A stretch of 8,662 nt of DNA from an uncultured Desulfomonile sp. (GTDB lineage: Bacteria > Desulfobacterota > Desulfomonilia > Desulfomonilales > Desulfomonilaceae): contig CAIXMD010000086.1 in the NCBI GenBank assembly GCA_903920415.1, forward strand, positions 1-8,662. The letters are read 5' to 3'. Below are positions 1 through 6,680 of this stretch, one piece after another. Position 1 is the stretch's first letter. Each line of letters begins with the position of its first letter. The notes beneath the pieces were generated by a model, which did no database searches, was not told where the DNA came from, and saw only the letters and a list, made by a program, of their open reading frames with translations. The translations under genes and the position numbers were made by a program.

Positions 1-111
1 CGTCCTGCTGGAATGAATTAAAAGCGCGTTGATTAGGGATACGTGTCCCGGCGTGGTGCCGGTGGCGCCCAGTGTTGGACTACACTCTCAACTAATACAA
101 GGAGGCGAATC
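1..111. other. Upstream region of the symporter unit
   Basis: No gene was recognised here. A GC-rich patch (46-80) can form a short GGTGCC-N3-GGCGCC hairpin with a G:U pair. A promoter for the symporter unit is expected here or before the window, but I find no sigma70 pair worth calling. Confidence 0.35.
99..105 (+). promoter_or_regulatory. Ribosome binding site of the small accessory protein
   Basis: AAGGAGG, a full match to the anti-Shine-Dalgarno complement, lies 6 bases before the ATG at 112. It decides the start against the in-frame ATG at 43. Confidence 0.8.
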
Positions 112-291
112 ATGTGGCTCGGTATTGCAAGCTTTGAGCTGGCCTTGGTGTACGTGCTTTGTATCCTGGCCGCTCTCTGGTGCCTGGTTTACGGCCTATT
201 TTTCTTCGGATCGGAAGAAACAAAGGGCGACATTAAGGAAGTCACCGACTGGGAGAAGGAGGAAAGGGAGCTGGAGAAGGAACTTCCGTAG
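112..291 (+). CDS. Symporter small accessory protein (single-helix membrane peptide)
   Basis: A 59-residue protein. Residues about 4-30 form one long hydrophobic helix rich in Leu, Ala, Val, Trp and Phe. The remaining half is a highly charged tail with several Glu-Lys clusters, probably cytoplasmic. I chose the ATG at 112 because AAGGAGG (99-105) lies 6 bases upstream; an in-frame ATG at 43 has no ribosome binding site and would add a non-hydrophobic extension. The stop is 42 bases before a sodium:solute symporter start, so the two are very likely co-transcribed. Small single-helix partners of SSS carriers are known, and this length, layout and context match the family named 'symporter small accessory protein'. 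By analogy with DUF485 and DUF4212 partners it probably helps assembly or activity of the carrier, but this is inference. The gene is real with good confidence; its mechanism is unknown. Confidence 0.85.
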   Translation: MWLGIASFELALVYVLCILAALWCLVYGLFFFGSEETKGDIKEVTDWEKEERELEKELP

Positions 292-333
292 TTGTGAACA
301 AACCCTAATGAGAACTTTTTTCAGGGAGGCATC

Positions 334-1983
334 ATGGATTCAGAACTTTTTATGAAACTGGTTATGGTGGTTATTTATCTCCTCATAACCTTGTATTTGG
401 GTTACAAGGGCTGGAAAGAGACCAAGGTCGCCAAAGATTACCTGGTAGCTGGACGAAGCATGGGGGCATTCGTTATGGCCATGTCTTACGGTGCAACATT
501 CATAAGCACTTCGGCCATAATTGGTTTCGGCGGGGCAGCCGCCATGTTTGGTTTTTCCTTACTCTGGTTGACTTTCCTAAACATCTTTGTCGGTATTTTT
601 ATAGCCTTTGTGGTCTTCGGCAAACGGATACGGCTCATGGGGTTGGCCCTGGATACCCATACATTCCCTGAATTGATCGGCAGAAGGTACAGATCAATAT
701 TTCTCCAGGGCTTCGCAGGGGCCGTCATTTTCATTTTTCTTCCCATTTATGCGGGAGCAGTGCTCATTGGGTTGGCTAGGTTGATTGAAGTTTACCTGGG
801 GGTAAACTACTACGCCGCCCTGTTGGGCTGCTCGTTCCTGATGGCATTGTACGTCCTGACCGGCGGTTTAAAAGCCGTTATGTACACCGACGCATTTCAG
901 GGCTGCCTGATGTTCATTATCATGGCAGTATTTCTGGTGGCCACTTACTGGATGTTAGGAGGAGTCGTACCGGCTCATACGGCTCTGACGGAAATGGTAA
1001 AATATTACCCTGAAAGCCTTAAGAAAATCGGTATGGTGGGCTGGACCCAGGGTGCTGTGCCCGGCAGTCCGATATGGCTCACCATTTATACGACCATTGT
1101 CCTTGGGGTGGGAATCGGTGTTCTCGCTCAGCCTCAGCTTGCCGTGCGGTTCATGACCATCAAGAGTGAGCAGCAGCTTAAGCGCGCCGTGATGTACGGC
1201 GGCATTTTCATACTCTGCATGACCGGTGTTGCCTTTGTCGTCGGAGCGCTGACTAACGCGATCTTCTTCCAGAAAATGGGCATGATGGACAAAGTGGTGG
1301 ACGGTGTCACCAAGCAGATCCCTGCCATTTCGGTCACAGTTGCCGGCGGCAACATTGATAAAATAATCCCAACCTACATCGAGAAGTTTTTCCCCCCCTG
1401 GTTCTCAATGCTTTTCGTCCTCGCTATGTTTGCTGCTGCCATGTCCACCTTGAGCGCCCAATATCATGCGGGCGGCACTTCCTTCGGAAGAGACTTTTAC
1501 GAGAAAGGCATGCGCGCAAAAGGGGACACGCTCATGGTGACCCGTGTGGGAGTAGGACTGACCATTTTGTTCACCCTCTTGTGGGGCATCTTTCTCCCTG
1601 GAAGCATCATAGCCCTTGCGACGGCATTCTTTTTCGGGCTGTGCTCGTCGTCCTTTCTGCCGGTTCTCTTGCTGGGGCTCTATTGGAGGGGGATCACGAG
1701 GACAGGAGCTGTTTGCAGCATGGTCGGCGGTTTTCTCATCAGCACGCTGTATGCAATCTTCATCCACCAAAAAGAAGCGACGGCCCTGGGGCTTTCCAAT
1801 TGGCTTTTCGGCAGTGCAACCCTGGTGACAGGTTATCCAGCCGGCAGTTGGATGTGGAAATTGCAGTTCGTTGATCAAAACGTGATTGCAATGCCTTGTG
1901 CATTATTAATTGCAGTGATCGTGAGCTTTGTTACACCCAAAATGGACAAGGCGTACGTGGATCGCTGCTTTAAAAACTTCTAG
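334..1983 (+). CDS. Sodium:solute symporter (SSS family) permease
   Basis: A 549-residue polytopic inner-membrane protein with about 13 hydrophobic segments, the usual size and topology for the SSS family (TC 2.A.21), which drives uptake of small organic solutes with the Na+ gradient. Diagnostic motifs: the N-terminal block with Asp-Tyr-Leu-Val-Ala-Gly-Arg at 35-41 and Thr-Phe-Ile-Ser-Thr-Ser at 55-60; the SSS signature TGGLKAVMYTDAFQ at 176-189; and the helix-8 block AAAMSTLSAQ at 367-376, whose Ser371-Thr372 correspond to the conserved Na2-site residues. The ATG at 334 has AGGGAGG (323-329) 4 bases upstream. The gene follows the single-helix accessory protein and ends just before a strong terminator. 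Substrate cannot be read from sequence. Acetate or another carboxylate, or pantothenate, are family possibilities; the AcuA-like gene in the convergent operon makes acetate attractive but not shown. Confidence 0.93.
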   Translation: MDSELFMKLVMVVIYLLITLYLGYKGWKETKVAKDYLVAGRSMGAFVMAMSYGATFISTSAIIGFGGAAAMFGFSLLWLTFLNIFVGIFIAFVVFGKRIRLMGLALDTHTFPELIGRRYRSIFLQGFAGAVIFIFLPIYAGAVLIGLARLIEVYLGVNYYAALLGCSFLMALYVLTGGLKAVMYTDAFQGCLMFIIMAVFLVATYWMLGGVVPAHTALTEMVKYYPESLKKIGMVGWTQGAVPGSPIWLTIYTTIVLGVGIGVLAQPQLAVRFMTIKSEQQLKRAVMYGGIFILCMTGVAFVVGALTNAIFFQKMGMMDKVVDGVTKQIPAISVTVAGGNIDKIIPTYIEKFFPPWFSMLFVLAMFAAAMSTLSAQYHAGGTSFGRDFYEKGMRAKGDTLMVTRVGVGLTILFTLLWGIFLPGSIIALATAFFFGLCSSSFLPVLLLGLYWRGITRTGAVCSMVGGFLISTLYAIFIHQKEATALGLSNWLFGSATLVTGYPAGSWMWKLQFVDQNVIAMPCALLIAVIVSFVTPKMDKAYVDRCFKNF

Positions 1984-1995
1984 AAACGCTTCACT

Positions 1996-2040
1996 ACTCG
2001 CCCTTCTTTCTTTCAGAGGATGAAGGGCGAGTCCTTTTTC
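1996..2040 (+). terminator. Rho-independent terminator of the symporter unit
   Basis: A perfect 11-bp stem, ACTCGCCCTTC (1996-2006) with GAAGGGCGAGT (2022-2032), encloses a 15-base loop and is followed by CCTTTTTC and then a second T-run (2044-2049). It starts 12 bases after the symporter stop. On the opposite strand no T-run follows the stem, so it should act mainly on + strand transcripts. It lies only about 20 bases from the stop of the convergent exonuclease gene. Confidence 0.88.
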
Positions 2041-2053
2041 TCATTTTTTCGCC

Positions 2054-2764
2054 TTAAACCAACCACCTGCGGTAACGTCCGGCCCGATAAAAGTCCCCGA
2101 AGGTTTCCAGACCCTCTTGACCGAGACTTTTTACCAGAAAAATAAAGAGATAGGCTGTCTGAAGAGCATCAGCCAGTGCATTGTGCTGTTGGAACAGTGG
2201 TAAATTGTATGCTTCGGCAAGCACTCGGAGGTTATGGGAGTCAATAACCTTGTATTTATCCGGAGATTTTTTCCTCAGTCCTTTGTCGTAAACCTTGGCC
2301 AGTCGGATGGAATCCAGGCAGGGGTTTTTCATTATTCCCCCAATGATTTTTCTACACGCCTTTTCAAGGAAAGGAATGTCAATGTTCACGAAATGACCGA
2401 CTAAAGCGGCGGCCCCACAGAATTCGACAAAGGCCGGGATCACCACATCAAGTGTGGGTGCTTTTCTGGCCTCGTCAGGAGTAATGCGGTGTATGAACGT
2501 TCCGGCTGTATAGGTTGTTTTTATGGTCTGAGAATGGGAGTAAAAGTAGTCATTCACAATTATTTGCAGTTCCTTGATTCTCACTGCACCTATAGAGACA
2601 ATCTCGTCTCGACGGGGGCTGAGGCCGGTCAGTTCGGTGTCAAAGACAACAAATTCGTAGTCACCTATGGCACGGTTCGGATCAAAGGCGGAAAAATATT
2701 CTGCATTTTGTTTTCCGGCAGGATGCACGGCCATTTTCTGTGGCCAGGGCCAACATAGTTTCAA
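2054..2764 (-). CDS. DnaQ-like DEDDh 3'-5' exonuclease
   Basis: A 236-residue DEDDh exonuclease (RNase T/DnaQ superfamily), expected to remove nucleotides from 3' ends of DNA or RNA with two metal ions. All catalytic residues are visible: Exo I has Asp42 and Glu44 in FDTELTG; Exo II has Asp129 in GHFVNIDIPFLE; Exo III has His194 and Asp199 in HNALADA. The fold fills residues 36-210, after a short N-terminal lead with no recognised domain. The start is a TTG at 2764, chosen because AGGAG (2776-2772) lies 7 bases upstream; the next ATG (codon 11) has no such site. It begins 40 bases after the DUF294 protein gene and is the last gene of a four-gene run. Stand-alone exonucleases of this type often accompany CBS/DUF294 proteins, but their joint role is not established. 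It is too short and lacks partners to be called the replicative epsilon subunit with confidence. Confidence 0.88.
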   Translation of the reverse strand: MKLCWPWPQKMAVHPAGKQNAEYFSAFDPNRAIGDYEFVVFDTELTGLSPRRDEIVSIGAVRIKELQIIVNDYFYSHSQTIKTTYTAGTFIHRITPDEARKAPTLDVVIPAFVEFCGAAALVGHFVNIDIPFLEKACRKIIGGIMKNPCLDSIRLAKVYDKGLRKKSPDKYKVIDSHNLRVLAEAYNLPLFQQHNALADALQTAYLFIFLVKSLGQEGLETFGDFYRAGRYRRWLV

Positions 2765-2771
2765 TTGGATT

Positions 2772-2776
2772 CTCCT
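2772..2776 (-). promoter_or_regulatory. Ribosome binding site fixing the TTG start of the exonuclease
   Basis: On the - strand AGGAG sits 7 bases before TTG at 2764-2762. It lies in the 40-base gap after the DUF294 gene stop and supports the non-ATG start. Confidence 0.65.
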
Positions 2777-2804
2777 GCCCGCAGGGAGATTTATCGCGAG
2801 AAAA

Positions 2805-4733
2805 CTAAATCATAGAGCGCATTTTCGTAACATAAGACTGGATTCGGTTTACCACGCCGAAAGCTTCTTTCATGGTTGCCTTCTCCAAATCCGAGAGATC
2901 TGCCGGATCGACAAAGTTGTGGGGATCCTTGCCTGCTTCCAGCAGTTTCAACTGATGTACAAGACGAAGCTGCATCAAGAACTCGTACGCCGCGACCGTT
3001 TCGCTGTAGAGTTCCTTCGGGAGATGGCCGCCATCAGCCAGGATCTGCAGGCGAGCCAGGGTATTGGTCTCCTTAATTCCATGTTTTAAAGCCATCATAC
3101 GGGCAAAATCCACGAACGGCACTAATCCTCTCATCTTCAAGTCAAGACGATTCTTGTGCTCGCCGTCCTTTTCCACCATGAAGTTGCGGAAAAAAGATAG
3201 GGGAGGCGGGATTGCGAGACAGTCCTTAGCAAGGTGATTCAGGAAAACTTTTTGGCGGAGGGCCTCTTCGGCCAAATGGTCTCGGAGTCGCTCTGCCAGG
3301 GCTTTATCCCCATACCCTGATCGAAAATCAAAAAAAATCTTGGCATTAAGCATTTCCTGGGGCTCGATATTGGACATCCACCTGTCGAAATACGCTGTCC
3401 ACACTCCATAGGATTTTCGCCACCGGCTCCTTGAGGCCATCATTCCTCCCTTGCATAATGGATACCCGCATGCTGTCAAGTGTTCGATGGCTTCGTTGCC
3501 GAAACGGCGAAAATAGAGCTTAGCAGCCTTTACCTGTTCCCATTCTTGACCAGGGTTCTCGTACATGATCGCATTGTCTTGATCCGTCCGGAAAGTCTGC
3601 TCTTTTCGTCCCTCGCTTCCCATCATCATCCAGCAAAACGGGACGGGTGCGGGGCCGATTTTTTCCTGCATCAAGGTCAAAAGACGTTCAATGATGTGGT
3701 CATTTATAACAGATATCATACGGGTTATATTGTTGGCTTTAGCCCCCTCTTCAATGAGCGAGCGCACTACGGTGGGAACCTTTTCAGACAGTACGTACAG
3801 CCCCTCTATCTTCCTCTGGGCCACTATTTCCCTCAATAAATAGAGTGGCGAACTCCCTTGGAACACGAGAATATCATGTGCCGTCACCACGCCCACTATC
3901 CGGTTCTGGCGTTCCACCGCAAGATGGTGAACCTGATTATTCATCATCTCCAGCACAGCATCAAAGCATGTGGCTTCAGCCGAAATGGTGTGCACCGGTG
4001 AAGCCATCACTTTCTCTACCGGCTCTTCATAGTCCAGGCGAGCGGCCACCACCTTTTTTCGCATATCCTTGTCTGTTATGATACCCGTAATATTCCCGGC
4101 AGGATCTCGTACCAGGAGCGACCCTATCTCTAATTCAGCCATCTGTGCCGCGGCCTGGTGAACGGTCTGTGATCCTGATATAACCTGGGGCGGATGGTTT
4201 ATAACGTCGGCCACCCGACAACTGAAAACATAGAGAGCATCGTCCGTTCTGGCCTTCAGTCCCCTGGAACGCAGTTCGCAATAAGCCGATCCTACGAGGT
4301 CCTCGGAAAAACTCTTGAGATAGTATTGAGCAAAATGGGGATCACGCTGTACTGCCTTCAAGAACGCCTGTTTTGCCAGCAAGAAGCAAAACGTATCCTC
4401 CACCGTTTCGACGTTAAGATTGGCCATGGAACCGCTCAATAGGCTTACAGCGCCGAACTGGGCTCCTTCTCCATGGTAATCCACCAGTTTTTCGACTTTA
4501 TCCTCACCTACGAGATATACCTTTACCCCACCTTTTTGAATGAGATACAGGTGCTCGACCTCTGTCACATCCTGCTCAAGAACAACTGTGCCCCTTGGAT
4601 AGAAAGCAATGACGCTAAATTTGGCGAGGTACTGAAGGGCGGAATCATCGAGTTCATTGAATGGCAAGGTATGCTTAAAGAACTCTATCACAACTTCTCT
4701 GGGCACCCCTTGTACATTATCGGCACTGGACAT
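2805..4733 (-). CDS. cNMP-binding/CBS/DUF294 putative nucleotidyltransferase
   Basis: A 642-residue soluble multidomain protein. In order: a cyclic-nucleotide-binding-like beta-roll (about 20-140), two CBS domains (about 175-230 and 242-290), a GlnD-like nucleotidyltransferase domain (DUF294, about 310-450) and the DUF294 C-terminal helical domain (about 490-640). The transferase motif is GSEGRKEQTFRTDQDNA at 372-388, with Asp384 and Asp386 as the probable metal-binding pair. CBS pairs usually bind adenine nucleotides, so the protein may sense AMP/ATP and modify a partner, as GlnD does to PII. The partner is unknown. The phosphate-binding cassette of the first domain (FGAVSLLSGSMANL, 93-106) lacks the Glu and Arg that hold cAMP in CRP-type domains, so ligand binding there is doubtful. 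The ATG at 4733 has GGAG 5 bases upstream. The gene lies 46 bases after the AcuA-like gene and 40 before the exonuclease, consistent with one operon. Confidence 0.92.
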   Translation of the reverse strand: MSSADNVQGVPREVVIEFFKHTLPFNELDDSALQYLAKFSVIAFYPRGTVVLEQDVTEVEHLYLIQKGGVKVYLVGEDKVEKLVDYHGEGAQFGAVSLLSGSMANLNVETVEDTFCFLLAKQAFLKAVQRDPHFAQYYLKSFSEDLVGSAYCELRSRGLKARTDDALYVFSCRVADVINHPPQVISGSQTVHQAAAQMAELEIGSLLVRDPAGNITGIITDKDMRKKVVAARLDYEEPVEKVMASPVHTISAEATCFDAVLEMMNNQVHHLAVERQNRIVGVVTAHDILVFQGSSPLYLLREIVAQRKIEGLYVLSEKVPTVVRSLIEEGAKANNITRMISVINDHIIERLLTLMQEKIGPAPVPFCWMMMGSEGRKEQTFRTDQDNAIMYENPGQEWEQVKAAKLYFRRFGNEAIEHLTACGYPLCKGGMMASRSRWRKSYGVWTAYFDRWMSNIEPQEMLNAKIFFDFRSGYGDKALAERLRDHLAEEALRQKVFLNHLAKDCLAIPPPLSFFRNFMVEKDGEHKNRLDLKMRGLVPFVDFARMMALKHGIKETNTLARLQILADGGHLPKELYSETVAAYEFLMQLRLVHQLKLLEAGKDPHNFVDPADLSDLEKATMKEAFGVVNRIQSYVTKMRSMI

Positions 4734-4779
4734 GAGAACTCCGGTGTTACTATCGGAATTGCGGTATTAAACCGTCAGT

Positions 4780-5445
4780 TCATTTCGGCTGCTTAATCCC
4801 GAAGCGGAGGTAACGAAACTTTTTCTGGTCTTCCTCGGAGACTCGGGAGCCGGTTCTTGTCATCATCACGTTCTCGGGTTTCAGGGTGATGTTTGGCTCA
4901 TTGGTATAGACTTCTCGAAATCCGTAAAGGCTGTATAAATCCATCATCATACGTCGGTACTGGGCAGCGGTCAGGCCTTTCCCTTCCAGGTCCCAGTGCC
5001 AAGACAAACCTACCATGTAGGTAATCTTGTCCTCAAAAAAATCGTCGTCCATCGTGAGGTCCATAATCCGACGCCCCACATGGAGGCCACGGAAATTACG
5101 GCTTACCTCAACGGCAGCCATCTCATACATAAGGTCGCCCAGGGCGCTCCATCGATCTTCCTTGTCCGGATACCAGCACACCCCGTATCCCACTACCAGG
5201 TTCGGGTCAATTAGGGCAAGGGTCACCCTTCCTGCCTTGTTGCGCGCAATGGTCTCGAATGCCTCAACATTCGGGATAATGGAAGAATAATGAGCAAAAT
5301 GGCCGAGGCCGCGTTCCATCTGGAGGCCTTCAATAAAACTCGGTGGGCAGTGAGAGCGGAACGTAAGTGTTCCTTTATGAGTCTCCTCAACCACGATTTT
5401 CATATGGCGCTCGGAATCGTTGCTTGCTTCGGAAGGTAAGGTCAA
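4780..5445 (-). CDS. AcuA-like GNAT family N-acetyltransferase
   Basis: About 221 residues, a GNAT acetyltransferase using acetyl-CoA. Resemblance to the AcuA family rests on my recall of its pattern: a central acetyl-CoA loop RGLHVGRR (119-126), then WHWDLEGKGL (149-158) with a following Tyr-Arg-Arg-Met, and a late NEPNI...PEN block (182-192) before a Met-Arg-Gly-rich strand. In Bacillus, AcuA acetylates and inactivates acetyl-CoA synthetase; the same role here is inference. Start choice: TTG at 5445 overlaps the TGA of the upstream GNAT gene as TTGA and has GGAG (5455-5452) 6 bases upstream. An earlier TTG at 5457 would abut its own ribosome site, and the ATG at 5403 has only a weak one; either would change the N-terminus by 4 or 14 residues. 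The first glycine of the RxxGxG-type loop is His here. In Bacillus acuA is followed by CBS-domain acuB; here a CBS/DUF294 gene follows. Confidence 0.85.
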   Translation of the reverse strand: MTLPSEASNDSERHMKIVVEETHKGTLTFRSHCPPSFIEGLQMERGLGHFAHYSSIIPNVEAFETIARNKAGRVTLALIDPNLVVGYGVCWYPDKEDRWSALGDLMYEMAAVEVSRNFRGLHVGRRIMDLTMDDDFFEDKITYMVGLSWHWDLEGKGLTAAQYRRMMMDLYSLYGFREVYTNEPNITLKPENVMMTRTGSRVSEEDQKKFRYLRFGIKQPK

Positions 5446-6008
5446 AAATCGCTCCAATCCTTGTGCAGATTTCTCACCATTATGATCAGATCTCGATATT
5501 TGCCTTGCCGGTCCTTCACGTACTCTCGCAATACTCCTTCCTGCTGAAAATCAAGTTTTGCCGCTGCTGCGCCTGCTGCATCTTCTACACCAGCAACAAA
5601 TTCTGCGATTACTTTTTCAACGCCCAAATCCATGCTCAATTTTACGCTGTCAAGAATCAACCAACTGCCCAGTCTCAGCGATCGGTACTCCGGGTGAACC
5701 ATAATGCGAAGATGCACCACGTGACGAATTGCTGGAGAAGCAGACCGATAAAGCGTTATGCTGGCCAGGATAGCTCCATCATCTTCTTTGACGGCCACAA
5801 TGGGAAACACCTGGTCATAGTCCATCTTATTCAGCCATTTTCTAAGAAATTCCTGGTCTGTCATGTTCTCCCGGAGGAACCATTGTTCTTCTTCAGGAAT
5901 TTGTGCAAAGAATTTCCTTAGAGCATCTTCATCTGCCTTGACCACGGGTCGAAGACGCACTAACGTCCCATCTTTGGCAACTATGGTTTTGGGATAATCC
6001 TTCATCAT
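5442..6008 (-). CDS. GNAT family N-acetyltransferase
   Basis: A 188-residue GNAT acetyltransferase, first gene of the four-gene - strand run. The N-terminal strand and helix (residues 8-36) have the typical GNAT opening (Val-Arg-Leu-Arg-Pro, then Asp-Ala-Leu). The acetyl-CoA loop is in VHPEYRSLRLGSW (104-116), where the usual RxxGxG has Arg in place of the first Gly. The C-terminal part (about 151-178) has the common Leu-Asp-Phe...Glu-Gly...Tyr-Arg-Asp...Met pattern. The ATG at 6008 has AAAGGAG (6022-6016) 7 bases upstream; a second ATG follows directly. An extended -10 promoter lies about 120 bases upstream. The substrate is unknown: protein lysine acetylation (Pat-like) or small-molecule acetylation are both possible. 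Pairing with the AcuA-like gene favours a protein-modification role, by inference only. Confidence 0.87.
   Translation of the reverse strand: MMKDYPKTIVAKDGTLVRLRPVVKADEDALRKFFAQIPEEEQWFLRENMTDQEFLRKWLNKMDYDQVFPIVAVKEDDGAILASITLYRSASPAIRHVVHLRIMVHPEYRSLRLGSWLILDSVKLSMDLGVEKVIAEFVAGVEDAAGAAAAKLDFQQEGVLREYVKDRQGKYRDLIIMVRNLHKDWSDF
5446..5455 (-). promoter_or_regulatory. Ribosome binding site and coupled TTGA start of the AcuA-like gene
   Basis: On the - strand GGAG (5455-5452) is followed by a 6-base spacer and then TTG (5445-5443), whose last two bases begin the TGA stop (5444-5442) of the preceding GNAT gene. The layout suggests translational coupling between the two acetyltransferases. Confidence 0.6.
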
Positions 6009-6129
6009 TTTTGGGCTCCTTTGAACTCGGAAGTCGCTGGGCTACCTGATGACATAGCAAAAGGCCGTATTACGTTCAACGGCAATTTATGGATTTGATT
6101 TACAAATTACCCGCCACACAGGCTAGTCT

Positions 6130-6138
6130 ATTATATCA
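6130..6138 (-). promoter_or_regulatory. Extended -10 promoter for the acetyltransferase operon
   Basis: On the - strand TGATATAAT matches the extended -10 consensus TGnTATAAT exactly. No good -35 hexamer is found 16-18 bases upstream (AGCGCA at best), as is common for extended -10 promoters. Transcription should start near 6123, giving a leader of about 115 bases before the GNAT ATG at 6008. Consistent with one promoter serving the four genes down to 2054. Confidence 0.55.
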
Positions 6139-6144
6139 AATTTG
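6137..6144. promoter_or_regulatory. CAAATTTG palindrome overlapping the extended -10
   Basis: A perfect 8-base palindrome immediately upstream of and overlapping the TG of the extended -10 element. Its location fits a repressor site, but 8 bases in an AT-rich gap can arise by chance and no regulator gene is in view. Confidence 0.25.
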
Positions 6145-6223
6145 GGATAAAGTGCGCTGACATTAAAGACACTACCGGCAAGATTTCGGATTGAAGGTTT
6201 GGACCGGAAAAGTTTTCAATTCG

Positions 6224-6613
6224 TTATTCGGTGATTCTTACTTCATAGACACGTTGCTCTGCAAAATTCTTTTCCCACGTCCTGCAATAAGTCATTTCGA
6301 TATTTGTGATGCCGACTTTTCTTGCGATAAAAATGAAGATTTGTTCTCCTGGTGCTCCCAGGAGAGAACCGGAAGGACGTTTGAAAGTTTTTTCCTTTAA
6401 TCGGAGGATACCATGGTCAAATTTTGCTGACCACTGGTAGCCGGTAGAGGGGTTGGATTTCAGAATGATGGTGAACGCCGTTCCCTGGCTCACCTGGATA
6501 GTGTTTGAGGAACGAGCGGAATCAATGTCCGCCACGAGAAAGAAAAATGTAACGAGTAACAAGACCTTGCAAAATGGCCGGAAAGCCCTTATTTTATCAG
6601 TTGTTTGCTTCAC
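6224..6613 (-). CDS. Secreted chagasin-family (I42) cysteine-protease inhibitor
   Basis: A 129-residue exported protein. Residues 1-33 form a signal peptide: a basic N-terminus, the hydrophobic core VLLLVTFFFLV (17-27) and a likely cleavage site after Asp-Ser-Ala (31-33). The mature ~96 residues carry the three chagasin inhibitory loops: NPSTGYQW (54-61, canonical NPTTGY), GAPGEQIF (86-93) and CRTWE (110-114, canonical RPW). Chagasin-type proteins block papain-like (C1) cysteine proteases by inserting these loops into the active-site cleft. The target here would be a periplasmic or external protease; none is encoded in the window. The start is GTG at 6613 with GGAG (6625-6622) 8 bases upstream. 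It follows the lipoprotein gene by 67 bases on the same strand, so they may be co-transcribed. Loop 3 deviates (Arg-Thr-Trp instead of Arg-Pro-Trp), but the fold assignment is fairly secure. Confidence 0.85.
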   Translation of the reverse strand: MKQTTDKIRAFRPFCKVLLLVTFFFLVADIDSARSSNTIQVSQGTAFTIILKSNPSTGYQWSAKFDHGILRLKEKTFKRPSGSLLGAPGEQIFIFIARKVGITNIEMTYCRTWEKNFAEQRVYEVRITE

Positions 6614-6680
6614 CGAAGTTTCTCCGGGACAATAGTCCTTCCATCAATAGCAACCGCCGTAATTGCACAAACAACTGCTA

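Larger units (their letters stand above)
6009..6223. other. Intergenic region, leader of the acetyltransferase operon
   Basis: A 215-base AT-rich gap between the chagasin-like gene stop and the GNAT start, both on the - strand. It holds the extended -10 promoter and palindrome, plus a short dyad ATTTG-N5-CAAAT near 6092-6106. No intrinsic terminator for the upstream chagasin-like gene was recognised, and no plausible small gene was seen. Confidence 0.5.

Noticed and set aside
63..80. Sigma54-like TGGC...TTGG element upstream of the symporter unit
   Set aside because: The spacing between the GG and the second element is off by one and the required GC dinucleotide is missing.
29..355. Reading frame of 108 codons on the + strand and an ATG-extended form of the first gene from 43
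   Set aside because: The 29-355 frame overlaps two better genes and has no ribosome site or family match; the extension from 43 lacks a ribosome site while the ATG at 112 has AAGGAGG.
1405..1878. 157-codon - strand frame inside the symporter gene
   Set aside because: It is antisense to a clear SSS permease; the composition is low in hydrophobic structure and it has no recognisable domain.
5367..5921. 184-codon + strand frame across the GNAT genes
   Set aside because: It is antisense to two GNAT-domain proteins and Cys/Phe-rich with no domain; shadow frame.
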